NCBI GenBank assembly: GCA_017417585.1
Contig: JAFPYX010000025.1
Location: forward strand, 98,710-162,709
Direction: 5' to 3'
Length of the DNA stretch: 64,000 bases
Origin: Victivallales bacterium
Lineage (GTDB): Bacteria; Verrucomicrobiota; Lentisphaeria; Oligosphaerales; Oligosphaeraceae
Positions 25,609-35,751 of this stretch are shown here, in pieces; within the stretch, counting starts at the first letter, position 1; every line of letters starts with the position of its first letter. The notes below the pieces were generated by a model. It did not search any database and had not been told where the DNA came from. It saw only the letters and a program-made list of their open reading frames with translations. Made by a program: the position numbers and the translations under genes.

Positions 25609-28600
25609 TTATTTCGGCAGCTGTTGAAAATACCCTTTCCCAGCATACAACCAGCTGTCAGTCACCACCTTCATGATTCCCTGTGCGAACTCCATGAACT
25701 GACGGGCATTTCGCTTTTCATCCTTTGGCGGACCATAGACCGCCCAATCATTGGAAAGCAATGCGTATGGAATATTAGGCTTCTGAACACCGTGGATACT
25801 CAACTGGTCGTTTGCCAACGAGTAGAACCAGTAGAGTTCCCCCTGCCGGAACTGTTCGGTCTGCACATAGCACTTTTGCTTTGCGTCCAGCTGACAGGCC
25901 TTTCGGTTCTGAAGGGTGCTAGCGGAAGCCGCATCCGGCGTCACCGGCAGAACTACGGCATTCCACCCTTTTGACAGGGAGATATTTAAGTCATAGACCG
26001 GACCGGTGTAGTTCACTGTCACTAGCGGGTAGTTTTCTGCAAAGAATTCACGCACATACTCGTTGTCGGTGTTGATGGTCCCTGTGGCTTCATCGGTGTC
26101 CAGATAATAGCAATAACCTATGTCGTACTCTTCATCGTATTCCTCGACTCTGACGATGAAGAATGCCGGTTCGTCCAAATACTGCACGCCATCTCCAATG
26201 GTGAAGACGGTGAGTTTGGCACAGTCGAAAAAAGCCCCATAACCAATCGACTGCACGGAGTCCGGAATGGTGACACTGGTCAAATTGGCGGCGGTTTCAA
26301 AAGCACATTTCCCGATTGTGGTCACCATGGCGGGTACCATGAAGGTCTTTCCCGGCTTGCCAGGCGGATAGGCGACCAGCGCAGTCCCGTCGGCCGAATA
26401 GAGCACGCCGTCCTCGGCCTTGAAATAAGGGCTGCCATTGGCAACCTGGAATTTTGCCAAGGATGTGCAGCCAGCGAAGACATCGTAGCCAATCTCAGTG
26501 ACGGAGGCGGGGAGGGTAATGGTAGCCAATCCCGTGCAGCCTTGAAAGGCATTTTCGCCAATCCAGGTGACCGAGTTTGGGATGGTGACGGAGGACAATG
26601 CCGTGCAGCCCCAGCAGACCCCCGTCGGAAGCCCTACCAGCCCTTCCGGGAAAGCCAGGCTCTTCAGCCCAGTACAGCCACTGAAGGCATCATCGGCGAT
26701 TTCCGTGACCGACTTGGGGATGGTGATGGCAATCAGTTTCTCGCAGCCATCAAAGGCCCCTGGGCCGATGATCTTCACTGTATTGGGAATGGCGAATGTC
26801 GTCCCCGCCTTGCCGGCAGGATATGCGACCAACGTGGTTCCATCGGCGCTATAAAGGATACCGTCCTTCGTTTGGAACGATGTGTTGCCAGAGGCAACGC
26901 TGAATTTTGCCAGGGAGGCACAACCGCCAAACGCCCACGCACCAATATAGGTGACCGAGGCTGGGATGGTGACTTCACGCAGATTCTGGCATCGGTAGAA
27001 GGCACCTTCATCAATTACCGTGACAGTATCTGGAATGACAACGCTCTCGATTTCTACATCTTCAAAGGCATATTCTCTTATTTCAGTGACGGGGCACCCC
27101 TGGATGCTGGCGGGGATCACCAGGTTCGGGGAAAATTCCGTGCTTTCCTGATTCAATCCAGTGATGATGGCCTCGCCATCCTGAATCGAATAATTAAAAG
27201 GATAGGCTTCCGCAACCGGTCGGACTTCCAGCTCTGGCCAATAATCCTCAATGGCATCCCGCAAGTCGTAATTGTCCGTATAGACGGTGGTCAGGTTCAC
27301 ACAGTCATCGAAGGCGCATTCTCCGAGTTCTTGGACATCCTCTGGAATGATGAAGCCCTTTCCTGCCTTGGCCGGAGGATAGCGGAAGAGTGTTTTTCCG
27401 TAAGAGCCATCATAATACAGCACTCCGTCTTCTGCCATATAACGCCAGGCGTCCCTTTCAGTCGTGAATTTCTCCAGAGACACACAGCCCTCAAATGCAT
27501 CGGAGGCAATGAATTCCAAGCCAGCTGGTAATGCGATGGACTTTACCTTGGTGCAATTTGCAAAGGTGCCGGAGGCAATGCCACGCACAAACCACCTATT
27601 ATAATTATCATTATCTTGGACATAACTTGGCACGGAGACCGCCGTGCCTTTTCCGATGTAGCGTGTGATGACATAGTCATACCCATATTCGTCCAGCTCG
27701 AACTCGAAGTTCTCCCTGGGGTCGATGAGCTGGAATAAAAAGGCGTGCTCCGCGCCTTCAGGAATCTCACCCAGGAATTTCACGTTTGAACGCGTGAGAC
27801 TGTCACAGAAAAATGCCTCCTCGCCGATGAAGGTGACACTTGCGGGAATGGTAACCGAAGTCAATGGTGCGTCGCTGAACGCATACTCCTCAATCGTGGT
27901 AACGGTATTGGGAATGGTTATCTTGGTAAGATAGGACACATCCTCAAATGCTCCGACACCGATAATCCTCACTCCGCTGGGGATCGAGTAGGAACTCCCG
28001 CTCTTGGCTGCTGGATACTGAACCAATTTGGTCTTATCGTAGTTGAAGAGCACGCCATCCTGCGAACGGAAGAATTTGTTCCCGGAAGCCACCTTGATTT
28101 CTTTGAGGTTTCGGCAATCGTCAAATGGCTCGGTGCCAATCAGCCGCACACTGGCTGGGATGGTGATGGAGGTCAGGGAACGACATTCCTCAAAGGCCTC
28201 GCTTCTGATTTCCTCCAGCGAATTGGGAAGCGTGATGGAGGCGAGGCTCTTGCAGTCCTCAAAGGCGTATTCGTGGAGAATCTTCAGCGTGGAAGGCAAG
28301 GCGACAGAGGAAAGATTGTCACAATCGTTAAAGGCACTACAGCCAATTTCCGTAACACCGGAGGGGATGGTCACGCTTTTCAATGTCTCTAGATAAGAGA
28401 AGGCGCGATGATAGATTGCCTGCACTCCGGAGGGCACCGAATAACTCGTGACGTTGCTCGCGGGAGGGACGTAATACAGTACCGTCTTGTCCTTGCTGAA
28501 CAATGCGTTGTTAACCACGGTGAAATACTTGCTGTCGCTTTCCACGGCAATGGTCTTTAAATCGGAGTTATACACATATCTGCCGTTTTCCTCGTCCCAA

Positions 28601-28893
28601 TAGCCACTACCGCTCTCTAACGAACTATAATAGTCGAACACATTTTCCATGTCCCACTCTTCATGTAGATAACCGAGGTATTTCACGTCATGTCCCCTCA
28701 ACCTGGCAGGAATAGTGAGGCTGGTCGAAGCCCCGTTTTTAACCCCGGTGATGACGGCAGTTCCATCCGGTGCAATCGCCCACTCGAAGATGCCGTCGGA
28801 ACCGCCTTCGGACAGTTCGTCATAATACACTACTTCCATCGCGGACAAGGAGAGGACCGACACGAGCAGTAAAAAGTATGCAAGGCTTTTCAT
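25609..28893 (-). CDS. Secreted BspA-type leucine-rich-repeat protein
   Basis: A 1094-residue exported protein with signal peptide MKSLAYFLLLVSVLSLSAMEV. It has about twenty LRR_5/BspA units of the form IPxSVTxIGxxAFxxCxxLxSVTI, for example ITIPASVRLIGTEPFDDCRN. These are interspersed with GNxxFxxxDGVLYxxDxTxLVxYP inserts. The C-terminal ~130 residues form a separate module starting ISLSKGWNAVVLPVTPD, then LYWFYSLA, SNDWAVYG and the end AGKGYFQQLPK. This module resembles the tails of two neighbouring secreted proteins. BspA-type LRR proteins act in adhesion; here a surface or extracellular role is inferred. No Shine-Dalgarno is visible. GC content is lower than in the metabolic genes. Confidence 0.85.
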   Translation of the reverse strand: MKSLAYFLLLVSVLSLSAMEVVYYDELSEGGSDGIFEWAIAPDGTAVITGVKNGASTSLTIPARLRGHDVKYLGYLHEEWDMENVFDYYSSLESGSGYWDEENGRYVYNSDLKTIAVESDSKYFTVVNNALFSKDKTVLYYVPPASNVTSYSVPSGVQAIYHRAFSYLETLKSVTIPSGVTEIGCSAFNDCDNLSSVALPSTLKILHEYAFEDCKSLASITLPNSLEEIRSEAFEECRSLTSITIPASVRLIGTEPFDDCRNLKEIKVASGNKFFRSQDGVLFNYDKTKLVQYPAAKSGSSYSIPSGVRIIGVGAFEDVSYLTKITIPNTVTTIEEYAFSDAPLTSVTIPASVTFIGEEAFFCDSLTRSNVKFLGEIPEGAEHAFLFQLIDPRENFEFELDEYGYDYVITRYIGKGTAVSVPSYVQDNDNYNRWFVRGIASGTFANCTKVKSIALPAGLEFIASDAFEGCVSLEKFTTERDAWRYMAEDGVLYYDGSYGKTLFRYPPAKAGKGFIIPEDVQELGECAFDDCVNLTTVYTDNYDLRDAIEDYWPELEVRPVAEAYPFNYSIQDGEAIITGLNQESTEFSPNLVIPASIQGCPVTEIREYAFEDVEIESVVIPDTVTVIDEGAFYRCQNLREVTIPASVTYIGAWAFGGCASLAKFSVASGNTSFQTKDGILYSADGTTLVAYPAGKAGTTFAIPNTVKIIGPGAFDGCEKLIAITIPKSVTEIADDAFSGCTGLKSLAFPEGLVGLPTGVCWGCTALSSVTIPNSVTWIGENAFQGCTGLATITLPASVTEIGYDVFAGCTSLAKFQVANGSPYFKAEDGVLYSADGTALVAYPPGKPGKTFMVPAMVTTIGKCAFETAANLTSVTIPDSVQSIGYGAFFDCAKLTVFTIGDGVQYLDEPAFFIVRVEEYDEEYDIGYCYYLDTDEATGTINTDNEYVREFFAENYPLVTVNYTGPVYDLNISLSKGWNAVVLPVTPDAASASTLQNRKACQLDAKQKCYVQTEQFRQGELYWFYSLANDQLSIHGVQKPNIPYALLSNDWAVYGPPKDEKRNARQFMEFAQGIMKVVTDSWLYAGKGYFQQLPK

Positions 28894-28985
28894 TTTGGGA
28901 AGTGCAATTTTTAGACCAGACCTATGAAAGGGATTGTGTCAAAATTATTGAAATGGAACCAGTAAGGGCTGCAATTTCTTTCGCA

Positions 28986-31900
28986 TTATTCCTCTGAGCT
29001 GGTGAAATACCCACGGCCGAGTTGCCAGTCGGGGCAGTTCACCCAGGCGCCGCCGTCCACGCCACGCAGTCCTGCCGGGGACATCTCGTCCACCAGCGGT
29101 CCGCAGAATCGCGGCAATTCGCCAGGACGCGCGAGCACGGGCGTCAGGAACAGCGAAAAGCTTTCGCCGTCGTCCGGCCAGGCGACCTTTGCCCAGAAGC
29201 CGATGCCCGCCGGCAGGGTGCCCTCGGACGCCGTGCAGTACATGCCTGTACTGTAAAGCCAAATCTGTTCGCAGCCCAGCGCCGCGCACAATTCCGCGAT
29301 GTCCGCGTCGCCCGGAAGCGAGAGGGCCTGCCAGCCGTCGTCGAAGGCGACCCAGCAGCCCGCAAAAGCCGCCAGCCACTGTCCCAGTGCACTCTCTGGC
29401 GCCACTCCTGGCGGGAGTTCCCCGCCGTCACGCAGCAGTTCCAACGGCACTTCGTATTCGCCCGGTGCCGTGACCGTCACGGCGATTTCATGCTCCGCCG
29501 TCGCCGTGCCGTCCGTGACCTGCACCGCCAGCGTGAGTTCGCCGGCATCGGCGAAACCCGGACGCAGCGTGAGAACTCCATCAGCAGGGCCGATGGTCGC
29601 CCAGAGTGGCACCTCGCCGGAGAGCGCGTATTCCAGGACATCCGGTTCCGGATTCGCTTCATCCACGTCCGTAGCGTGGAGCGTCACCTGAATCGCGCCG
29701 CCAGCCTGGAGTTCCAAGGAGACCGGGGTGTCCTCGTCCCAGACCGGCGGGTCGTTCACATTTTGGATCTCTAGCATAAGGTTGTGCGGGGCGCCCCATC
29801 CCGTCCCGTCCCAGACCCGGAGCCTCACCGAGTCCGTTCCGCAGAAATCCTTTGGCGGCAGATAACAGAGGCGATAGTCCAGCTGTCCTTCGCAGGGCGG
29901 CACGAGACGTGCGGTTCCCAGGGTGGCATCGGTGGTCAGCACCGGCACCAGCGCATCGTTGTCATTGTCTTGCAGCCCCAATCGGAAAAGAAGCGGTTGC
30001 GGGGGGTCTTCCTGCAGGCTGTGCGGCGCCATAGAAATCGGCGCTCCCGGAAGGGCATTTTTCCAGCCGGGATGCGTATAGAGGAAGAGGTCGTTTTCCT
30101 CATTGGTGTCTGCCAGACCGTCAATCAGATTCGTGGCGTCGCTGGCGAAGAGCAGCTGTTTCCCGCTGGCGGCGAGGACAGGCGCGGAGGAAGCTCCGTC
30201 CGCGGCTGAGGTGATCTCCGTGTTGACGCCTTTGCCGAGGTCGCAAAGCCAGATTCCTGGACGTGTTGCGTCCGCCGAAGACGGCGCCGTGTAGGCCACG
30301 AAGCGTCCGTTGCCGGCCAGGGAGACTTCCCTCGCATTCGGCGGCAGCGCGGCAATCGCCGTGAGCTTCTCATTGCCTACGGAAATCCAGGCGAACGTGC
30401 CGTCGGTCCTGCGAACCAGTGCGCTCTCTCCGTCCTGCGTCAGGCCTTCCAGGGCGGAGATCTCCGCGGGCAGTTTCCTGAGCGTCTCCGTTCCGTCCAG
30501 CACATAGAGGGCGAGGGCATCGCCGTCCTCAACGGTGAAGGCCATAACGCCTCCGTCGTAGGAGAGCATCGGCGACTTGTAGTCGGCATCCGCGCTTGCC
30601 CCAGGCACCGCAAGTGTCTCAAACGTGGCTCCGCCATCGATGGAGCGCAACAGCGCATTGCCCTGGCGAAGCACCACGACCGAGCCATCGTAGGAGACCG
30701 CCGGCGAGACATACCGGTCGGCTTCGGCGGCGAGCAGCCTGGTGACTCCGTTCTTCCAGAAAGCGCCATTCAGGTCCGTCCAATAGACATTCCTCCCGTC
30801 GCCGGAGAGCTGCGGCGCATAGACGTTGGCGGCAAATTCCAGGCCGCCGGTGAGCAGCTCCAGTTTACCGGTGGCCAGCGTCAGACGATAGACATCCTGG
30901 TTATGTGCATCATCACCCGGCACCAGCGGGGCGTCCGTGAGAAACACCGCCTGGCGGCCATCCGCGGAAAAATGGATGTCGCTGTATGCGTAGGAGTAAT
31001 TGGTACTTCTAGGGAGGACAGAAGTGGTCAAGTTATTAAAATTCGAGACAATTATGGACAATTCCGCGGAAGCCGTCATGGCTCCCTCCGTGACGGTGAA
31101 GGCGATGGTGCCATTTTCGCCTGCGCCTCCGGCGGTGAACTGCCAGGGCAGGGTGGCCACGGAGTATGGGGTATTTGCCAGCACCTCGTCGCCTTCGGCG
31201 GTCTCCAGGATTCCGGAGAATTCACCCGCGACTGTGATAGTCGCGTTGGCAGTGGACACCGCCGTCATGTCCAGTTCCATGGATTCGCCTGGGCGAAGCA
31301 CCACTAGGCGTTCTTTCAAGGTGATCGCGGGGCCGCAGTCCACCCGATAGACTTGGTGGAGGCTGGTGGAGGCGTCCGGCGCGACGAAAGCCGCATGGCG
31401 TCCGCTGGGGGAGAGTGCGGTAGCATGGCAGTCGCCGGAAATGCCATCGGAGAGGCATTCGAGGCGCTGGTCCTGCCGGTCGTAGCGCCAGGCGCGGCGG
31501 CAGGTTGCGCCATTGGGCGCGTTGGTGGCGCGTGCGGTGAAGGCGATGTATCGTCCATCGGCGGAGATTGCCGGGAACTGGCAGTCCACGGTATTTCCGC
31601 CTTCGGTGCTGTCCACCATCAGAATCTCCTCCGTGCCGGAGAGCCGGCTGGCGAATTCAAATTCATAGCCGCCGGTCACGGCATTCCACGCGGCCACTCG
31701 CAGCTGCACCCCGCCCTCGGCGGTCGTGTTGCCGTTTGCCCAGCGATAGGCGACCACCGTGCCGTCTGCGTTTGCCACGACCATCGGCATGGCCTTGAGA
31801 TATCTGCTTTCATAGACCTTGAGGCTGGTGCGCGGCCCGATGTCCTCCAGCAATTCGGCGGTGCCATCCGCGATGACATAGCGGTAGAGAGCCAGTATCT

Positions 31901-32588
31901 TCTGGGTGTCCGTGCTGGCGGCGGGGTTCTCGCCGATGTAGAAGACGGCGGTGCCGTCTGCCGTGCATGCAGGCGCAAAGCCGAGGTCATGGGGCAGGGC
32001 GATGGCTTGCTGAAGTTCCATTGCGGAGCCGTCCAGGGCATAGAGTCCGGTCACGGGCAGCGGCTCGTCCGTGTCATCGACGACATGGAGGAATGCCGCC
32101 GTCCCCTCGGCGTTGGGCAGCAAGCGCATGAGGAGTCCTTGGGAATAGCCGACTCCGAATTTCCTGTCGGATTCCTGCCCGACGGCCAGATCATAGTGGT
32201 GCAGGAAAGGGGCGATGTTGGTCCCTCCCGTGAAATGAAAGGAAACACCCCAGAAACAAGAACGTGCGGCGTCCGATGCAAGGAAATCCAGCGCCCGGAA
32301 GAAGACAATCCCCATGAATTCGGCGCCGGGGGCAAACATCTGCGTGACGGCCTTTCCGTCCGCGCCGATCCAATAGCCGCAGCGCTGGGGCTGCTCCGGG
32401 TCGTAAGTCTCTGCGTGATATGGCGCGATGACCGCCAGGGCTCCATCGTCCGCAACGACTGGAGAGTAGTATGTCCCCTGGCGGTCTGTGCCGCATCCCT
32501 GCCGGAAATAATCGACCCGCAACGGCTTCAGTGCGGCGGCGGAAACCAGCAGGGCGCTCCAGCAAAGGATGGCAAACGACGTTTTCAT
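28986..32588 (-). CDS. Secreted beta-propeller (PD40/TolB-like) and cadherin-like protein
   Basis: A 1200-residue exported protein from ATG 32588 (signal peptide MKTSFAILCWSALLVSAAAL). The longer open frame would read into an inverted-repeat element and lacks a signal. Propeller blades of the PD40 type recur: ISADGRYIAFTARATN, LSPSGRHAAFVAPDAS, FSADGRQAVFLTD, LSGDGRNVYWTDLNG, LSYDGGVMAFTVEDG, LAASGKQLLFASDATN. Cadherin-like segments follow near residue 1000 (NVNDPPVWDED, ATDVDEANPEPDVLEYALSG). The C-terminal ~100 residues (WLAAFAGCWVAFDDGWQAL, PAGIGFWAKV, QLGRGYFTSSEE) echo the Trp-rich tails of neighbouring proteins. The role is unknown; surface display or secretion is likely. Confidence 0.8.
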   Translation of the reverse strand: MKTSFAILCWSALLVSAAALKPLRVDYFRQGCGTDRQGTYYSPVVADDGALAVIAPYHAETYDPEQPQRCGYWIGADGKAVTQMFAPGAEFMGIVFFRALDFLASDAARSCFWGVSFHFTGGTNIAPFLHHYDLAVGQESDRKFGVGYSQGLLMRLLPNAEGTAAFLHVVDDTDEPLPVTGLYALDGSAMELQQAIALPHDLGFAPACTADGTAVFYIGENPAASTDTQKILALYRYVIADGTAELLEDIGPRTSLKVYESRYLKAMPMVVANADGTVVAYRWANGNTTAEGGVQLRVAAWNAVTGGYEFEFASRLSGTEEILMVDSTEGGNTVDCQFPAISADGRYIAFTARATNAPNGATCRRAWRYDRQDQRLECLSDGISGDCHATALSPSGRHAAFVAPDASTSLHQVYRVDCGPAITLKERLVVLRPGESMELDMTAVSTANATITVAGEFSGILETAEGDEVLANTPYSVATLPWQFTAGGAGENGTIAFTVTEGAMTASAELSIIVSNFNNLTTSVLPRSTNYSYAYSDIHFSADGRQAVFLTDAPLVPGDDAHNQDVYRLTLATGKLELLTGGLEFAANVYAPQLSGDGRNVYWTDLNGAFWKNGVTRLLAAEADRYVSPAVSYDGSVVVLRQGNALLRSIDGGATFETLAVPGASADADYKSPMLSYDGGVMAFTVEDGDALALYVLDGTETLRKLPAEISALEGLTQDGESALVRRTDGTFAWISVGNEKLTAIAALPPNAREVSLAGNGRFVAYTAPSSADATRPGIWLCDLGKGVNTEITSAADGASSAPVLAASGKQLLFASDATNLIDGLADTNEENDLFLYTHPGWKNALPGAPISMAPHSLQEDPPQPLLFRLGLQDNDNDALVPVLTTDATLGTARLVPPCEGQLDYRLCYLPPKDFCGTDSVRLRVWDGTGWGAPHNLMLEIQNVNDPPVWDEDTPVSLELQAGGAIQVTLHATDVDEANPEPDVLEYALSGEVPLWATIGPADGVLTLRPGFADAGELTLAVQVTDGTATAEHEIAVTVTAPGEYEVPLELLRDGGELPPGVAPESALGQWLAAFAGCWVAFDDGWQALSLPGDADIAELCAALGCEQIWLYSTGMYCTASEGTLPAGIGFWAKVAWPDDGESFSLFLTPVLARPGELPRFCGPLVDEMSPAGLRGVDGGAWVNCPDWQLGRGYFTSSEE

Positions 32589-32614
32589 GCAGATCAGGGA
32601 AGCTCTAGAACTGA

Positions 32615-32717
32615 CCTGAATCCGTGAGTGAACACCTTGGTGACGGGGCGTCCCCACAACATATTCCGTCGGCGCGGCGCCGACGCCACATCCTTTACGC
32701 AAATTCACGGATTCAGG
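32615..32717. repeat. 103-bp element with 13-bp inverted ends and internal palindromes
   Basis: CCTGAATCCGTGA (32615-32627) is the exact inverse of TCACGGATTCAGG (32705-32717). Inside lie a palindrome CGTCGGCGC-G-GCGCCGACG (32667-32685) and GGGGCGTCCCC (32645-32655). It lies just upstream of the propeller gene. It could be a MITE-like repeat or a folded leader; copy number cannot be judged from one window. Confidence 0.75.
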
Positions 32718-32730
32718 ACTGGTTTAAACC

Positions 32731-32770
32731 CAAAACACGCCGCCGGAAAAGGGAACTTCCCGGCGGCGTG
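32731..32770 (-). terminator. Intrinsic terminator after the outer-membrane barrel gene
   Basis: CACGCCGCCGG (32736-32746) pairs with CCGGCGGCGTG (32760-32770). On the minus strand it is followed by TTTTGGGTTT. Confidence 0.8.
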
Positions 32771-32797
32771 TCAACTCATCGTCTGGTTGTCGGCACG

Positions 32798-33742
32798 TTA
32801 GAATCTCACCATCAGTTTCACGTTGCCGCCCAGGGTGTCCAGGCTCTGCTTGACATAGCGGGTGCCGACCGAGCCGAAACCGTCGTCGTAGCGCACTTCG
32901 GCGGCCAGTCCGACGCTTTCGCTGAACCAGTAGCTGGCGCCGCCGGCGACGTAGAGCCCCCAGTTGAACTCGACTTCATTGGCATGGTCGCCGCGGCTGG
33001 AGGACTCCATGTCCGCGATGGAGAGGGTGGGGCCGCCGGCCACGTAGGTGCGAAGACCGTTGTCGAAGTTGTAGCCCAGGTTCAGACCGGCGTCGAGCAC
33101 CCACAGCTGCATGTCGAACTTGCTTTTGCCGACGGAGAAGACGGAGGAGGCGTCGGCGACATTGCCGGTGGCGTCCATCTTGACGTTGTTCACGGTGTAT
33201 CTGCCGTTGTTCCAGCCCACCATGTAGTCGTATGCATTGAAGGTGACGCTGCCGCCTTTCAGGCTGCGGGAGGCGGAGTCCAGTTCATAGACGGACAGGT
33301 TGGCGACGAAGCCCAGGTCGAGTGCGCCGTCGCTCCAGATGCTTCCGAAGATCCCGATGGTGCCGCCGAGCTTCTCGGTGAACGCGTATTTCCCCGTGGA
33401 GGTCGCGCCGCTGCTGCTGCCGGAGGCGAAGGTCAGACGGGTCACGCCGGTGTCCCGGACGGTGCCAAGCTTGTCCCTCACGGCGGCGGCCAGGTTTTCA
33501 TTGGTGGGTTGCACCAGCGAGCCATTCAGGCTGAGCAGGTCGGTGAAGGAGCCGCCGCCGGACACCTTGAATTTCGGCTTGTCGAAATTGCGGAAAGCGA
33601 CCCCGGCTGTGAAAAACCAGTCGGCGGGCGCCGCTTCCAGCTGATAGTCCGCCGCATCCGCCTCGGGGGCGGGCGCCGCGTCCTGCGCAAACAGACCAAC
33701 GCAGGCAAAGAGCGCCAACAGGAACAGAAGTTGCTTTTTCAT
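32798..33742 (-). CDS. Outer-membrane beta-barrel protein
   Basis: A 314-residue protein from ATG 33742. The signal peptide MKKQLLFLLALFACVGLFA is followed by an acidic Ala/Pro/Glu-rich stretch. The rest alternates polar and hydrophobic residues as in an OmpA/OmpW-like barrel: WFFTAGVAFRNFDKPKFKV, GGTIGIFGSIWS, LNLGYNFDNGLRTYVAGGPT, FNWGLYVAGGASYWFSESVG. It ends GGNVKLMVRF, a C-terminal aromatic typical of barrels recognised by the BAM complex. AGAGGA lies about 10 nt upstream. It sits between the giant adhesin-like gene and the propeller gene, and is terminated by a hairpin. The specific function is unknown. Confidence 0.82.
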   Translation of the reverse strand: MKKQLLFLLALFACVGLFAQDAAPAPEADAADYQLEAAPADWFFTAGVAFRNFDKPKFKVSGGGSFTDLLSLNGSLVQPTNENLAAAVRDKLGTVRDTGVTRLTFASGSSSGATSTGKYAFTEKLGGTIGIFGSIWSDGALDLGFVANLSVYELDSASRSLKGGSVTFNAYDYMVGWNNGRYTVNNVKMDATGNVADASSVFSVGKSKFDMQLWVLDAGLNLGYNFDNGLRTYVAGGPTLSIADMESSSRGDHANEVEFNWGLYVAGGASYWFSESVGLAAEVRYDDGFGSVGTRYVKQSLDTLGGNVKLMVRF

Positions 33743-33834
33743 CGTATGTAGTCCTCTGGAATTGTTTTGGGAACAAAAAACGTGCTTGGAGAAGACGGCC
33801 AGGGCTTGCGTCCCAGCCGTCAATTACTGCCATC

Positions 33835-35718
33835 CTAGAGGGAGTCCTGGACCTGGTAGATCACCCAGTCACCCTGCTTCTTGCCGTTGACCTTGAGCTG
33901 AAGCACCACGTAGTCCTCGGCCTCGGCCTCAACGCCGCTGAGGACGACGTCCAGCACGCTCTCCGCGCCGGCAGTCGCCTTGGCCGTGCCGTTGGTCCAC
34001 TTCATTTCGGAGACGTCGAAGAACTGGTAGTCGAAGCTGATGGCGATGCCGTCGTCCAAGGTGCCCGCATAGCCAATCTGGAGGCCATCTTCGCCGGCGG
34101 CGACGGAGGTGATGATCACCGAGTCGGTGGACTCGCACAGAGTGAAGGAGAAGTCGTTGGAGACAATGGTCTTCTTGCCGCTCGTGGCGGTCACGCTCCA
34201 GGTGTAGGGCGTGGCCTCGCCGGACTTCATCTTCAGCGTCAGCGTCTGGCTGGTGCCGGAGATGCCGCTCTTGGTGGCGGCCTTCGTGCCGTCCGCGTTG
34301 TAAACGGTGAGCGTGTAGGACTTCGCGCCGGAGGCGATGGGCCAGGAGAACTTCACGCTCTCGCTGGTAAGCACCGCGCCGTTCTCGGGGGTGAAGCTGC
34401 CGTCGCCCCAGACGAGCTCGGCCACGCTGTCCTCCTCGATGACAACTTCAAAGAGGTCGGTCGTCTCACCTTCGCCGGCGGGGTTCTCGCCCGTGACGGA
34501 GATGGTGTAGGTTCCGGCATCCGGCAGCTGGATCTTCAGGCCCTGGATGTTCGGCAGGATCATGCCCTCGTCGTTCGGCTCGAAGTCCACCGGGCCGATG
34601 GTCTGGGTGGTCTTTCCGTTTTCATCCTTGACGGTGACGGTGTAGCTCTGCGCCAGCGGCACGGAGACGTCCGGCAGGGTGACCCAGCCGTTCTCGCCGA
34701 CTTCGGGGTCGGCGCTGGCCGTGGCCTCGCCGGGTTCGTCGTAGTCGGCGACGGTGGCCTCGACCTCGGCGCAGACCTCCTTGGAGGTGCCGCCCTTCTG
34801 GGTCCAGACGTACACGGTGGCAGTCAGCTCGGTGCCGGGCTCATAGCCGGGATGGCCGATCGCCACGTAGTCGGCGGGCTTCACCTCGTAGTTGGCGCCC
34901 TTCAGGGTGATGGAATAGCTGGAGCCGTCGCTGCCGTCGATGACCACCGTGTGGCCCTCGGCGTGCGCTTCGGTGTCCACGCACTCGAAGGCGATCGACG
35001 GATACCACGGCGAGCCGCCCAGGAAGACCTTGAAGGTGGCCTCGGCCGACTGCGGGTCTGCTGCGCCGGCGGTGGTGCCGTCGTCCTTGATGGTCACCTT
35101 GAGTTCCGCCGGGGCGGTCAGTTCCGCATCTGCGGCGACGGTGTAGGTGATGGTGATGTCCTTGCCGGAGAAGGCCACGGCGGGCGCGACCGAGAAGATC
35201 TCGGCGCCGCTGAGCACTTCGATGTTGGCTTCGGAGATGCTCTGGTTTTCCTCGTTGTCGCCCATCTCGGCAGTGGCGGTCACGGTCATTTCCTTGCCCA
35301 TGTCGTCCGGCAGCACATACTGGTCGTCAATGGCCAGGGTCGGCGCACTGTTCTCTTCGGTGATGACCAGCGTGACAGTCGCGGTATTCGCGGCGGCCGC
35401 ACCAGACTCATCGGTGGCGGAGACGGTGAAGGTCACGGTATCGCCGGTGTCGACGGTGTTGTAGTCGGCGGCGGGGGTGAAGGTGATCGCACCGGTAGCC
35501 GGGTCAATGGTCAGGGTGCCGACGTCCTCGGAAATTTCGCTGACCGCGTAGGTGAGGCTGTCCACGCCGTCTTCGACATCGACGTCGGCGGCCGCGGCGG
35601 CCATCGCGTTGTCCTCGGAGTTTTCGGCGACCGTCCAGGTATACTCCAGATTCACGGTCGCGTCTGCGGCGGCCTGGTCACCGAGGGTGCTCATGTAGGG
35701 CGCGGTGTTGCCGACCAC
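33835..35718 (-). CDS. Downstream part of the amber-split cadherin-like giant protein
   Basis: It continues in exactly the same frame as the gene at 35752-38274; only the TAG at 35754-35752 separates them. The shown start is a GTG in ATVVVGNTAPYMS. There is no signal peptide and no ribosome-binding site, so on its own it would not be exported. It holds cadherin/VCBS-like units (LTYAVSEISEDVGTLTIDP followed by ATGAITFTPAADY; TVTLVITEENSAPTLAIDD). Fibronectin/Ig-like sandwiches follow (LVWGDGSFTPENGAVLTSES, KSYTLTVYNADG). It ends VNGKKQGDWVIYQVQDSL. Together the two parts make one 1479-codon reading frame, so this is most likely the C-terminal 640 residues of one secreted protein. Confidence 0.75.
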   Translation of the reverse strand: MVGNTAPYMSTLGDQAAADATVNLEYTWTVAENSEDNAMAAAAADVDVEDGVDSLTYAVSEISEDVGTLTIDPATGAITFTPAADYNTVDTGDTVTFTVSATDESGAAAANTATVTLVITEENSAPTLAIDDQYVLPDDMGKEMTVTATAEMGDNEENQSISEANIEVLSGAEIFSVAPAVAFSGKDITITYTVAADAELTAPAELKVTIKDDGTTAGAADPQSAEATFKVFLGGSPWYPSIAFECVDTEAHAEGHTVVIDGSDGSSYSITLKGANYEVKPADYVAIGHPGYEPGTELTATVYVWTQKGGTSKEVCAEVEATVADYDEPGEATASADPEVGENGWVTLPDVSVPLAQSYTVTVKDENGKTTQTIGPVDFEPNDEGMILPNIQGLKIQLPDAGTYTISVTGENPAGEGETTDLFEVVIEEDSVAELVWGDGSFTPENGAVLTSESVKFSWPIASGAKSYTLTVYNADGTKAATKSGISGTSQTLTLKMKSGEATPYTWSVTATSGKKTIVSNDFSFTLCESTDSVIITSVAAGEDGLQIGYAGTLDDGIAISFDYQFFDVSEMKWTNGTAKATAGAESVLDVVLSGVEAEAEDYVVLQLKVNGKKQGDWVIYQVQDSL

Positions 35719-35751
35719 GACGGTGGCCTCGGCACCCTCGTCGGATACCGC

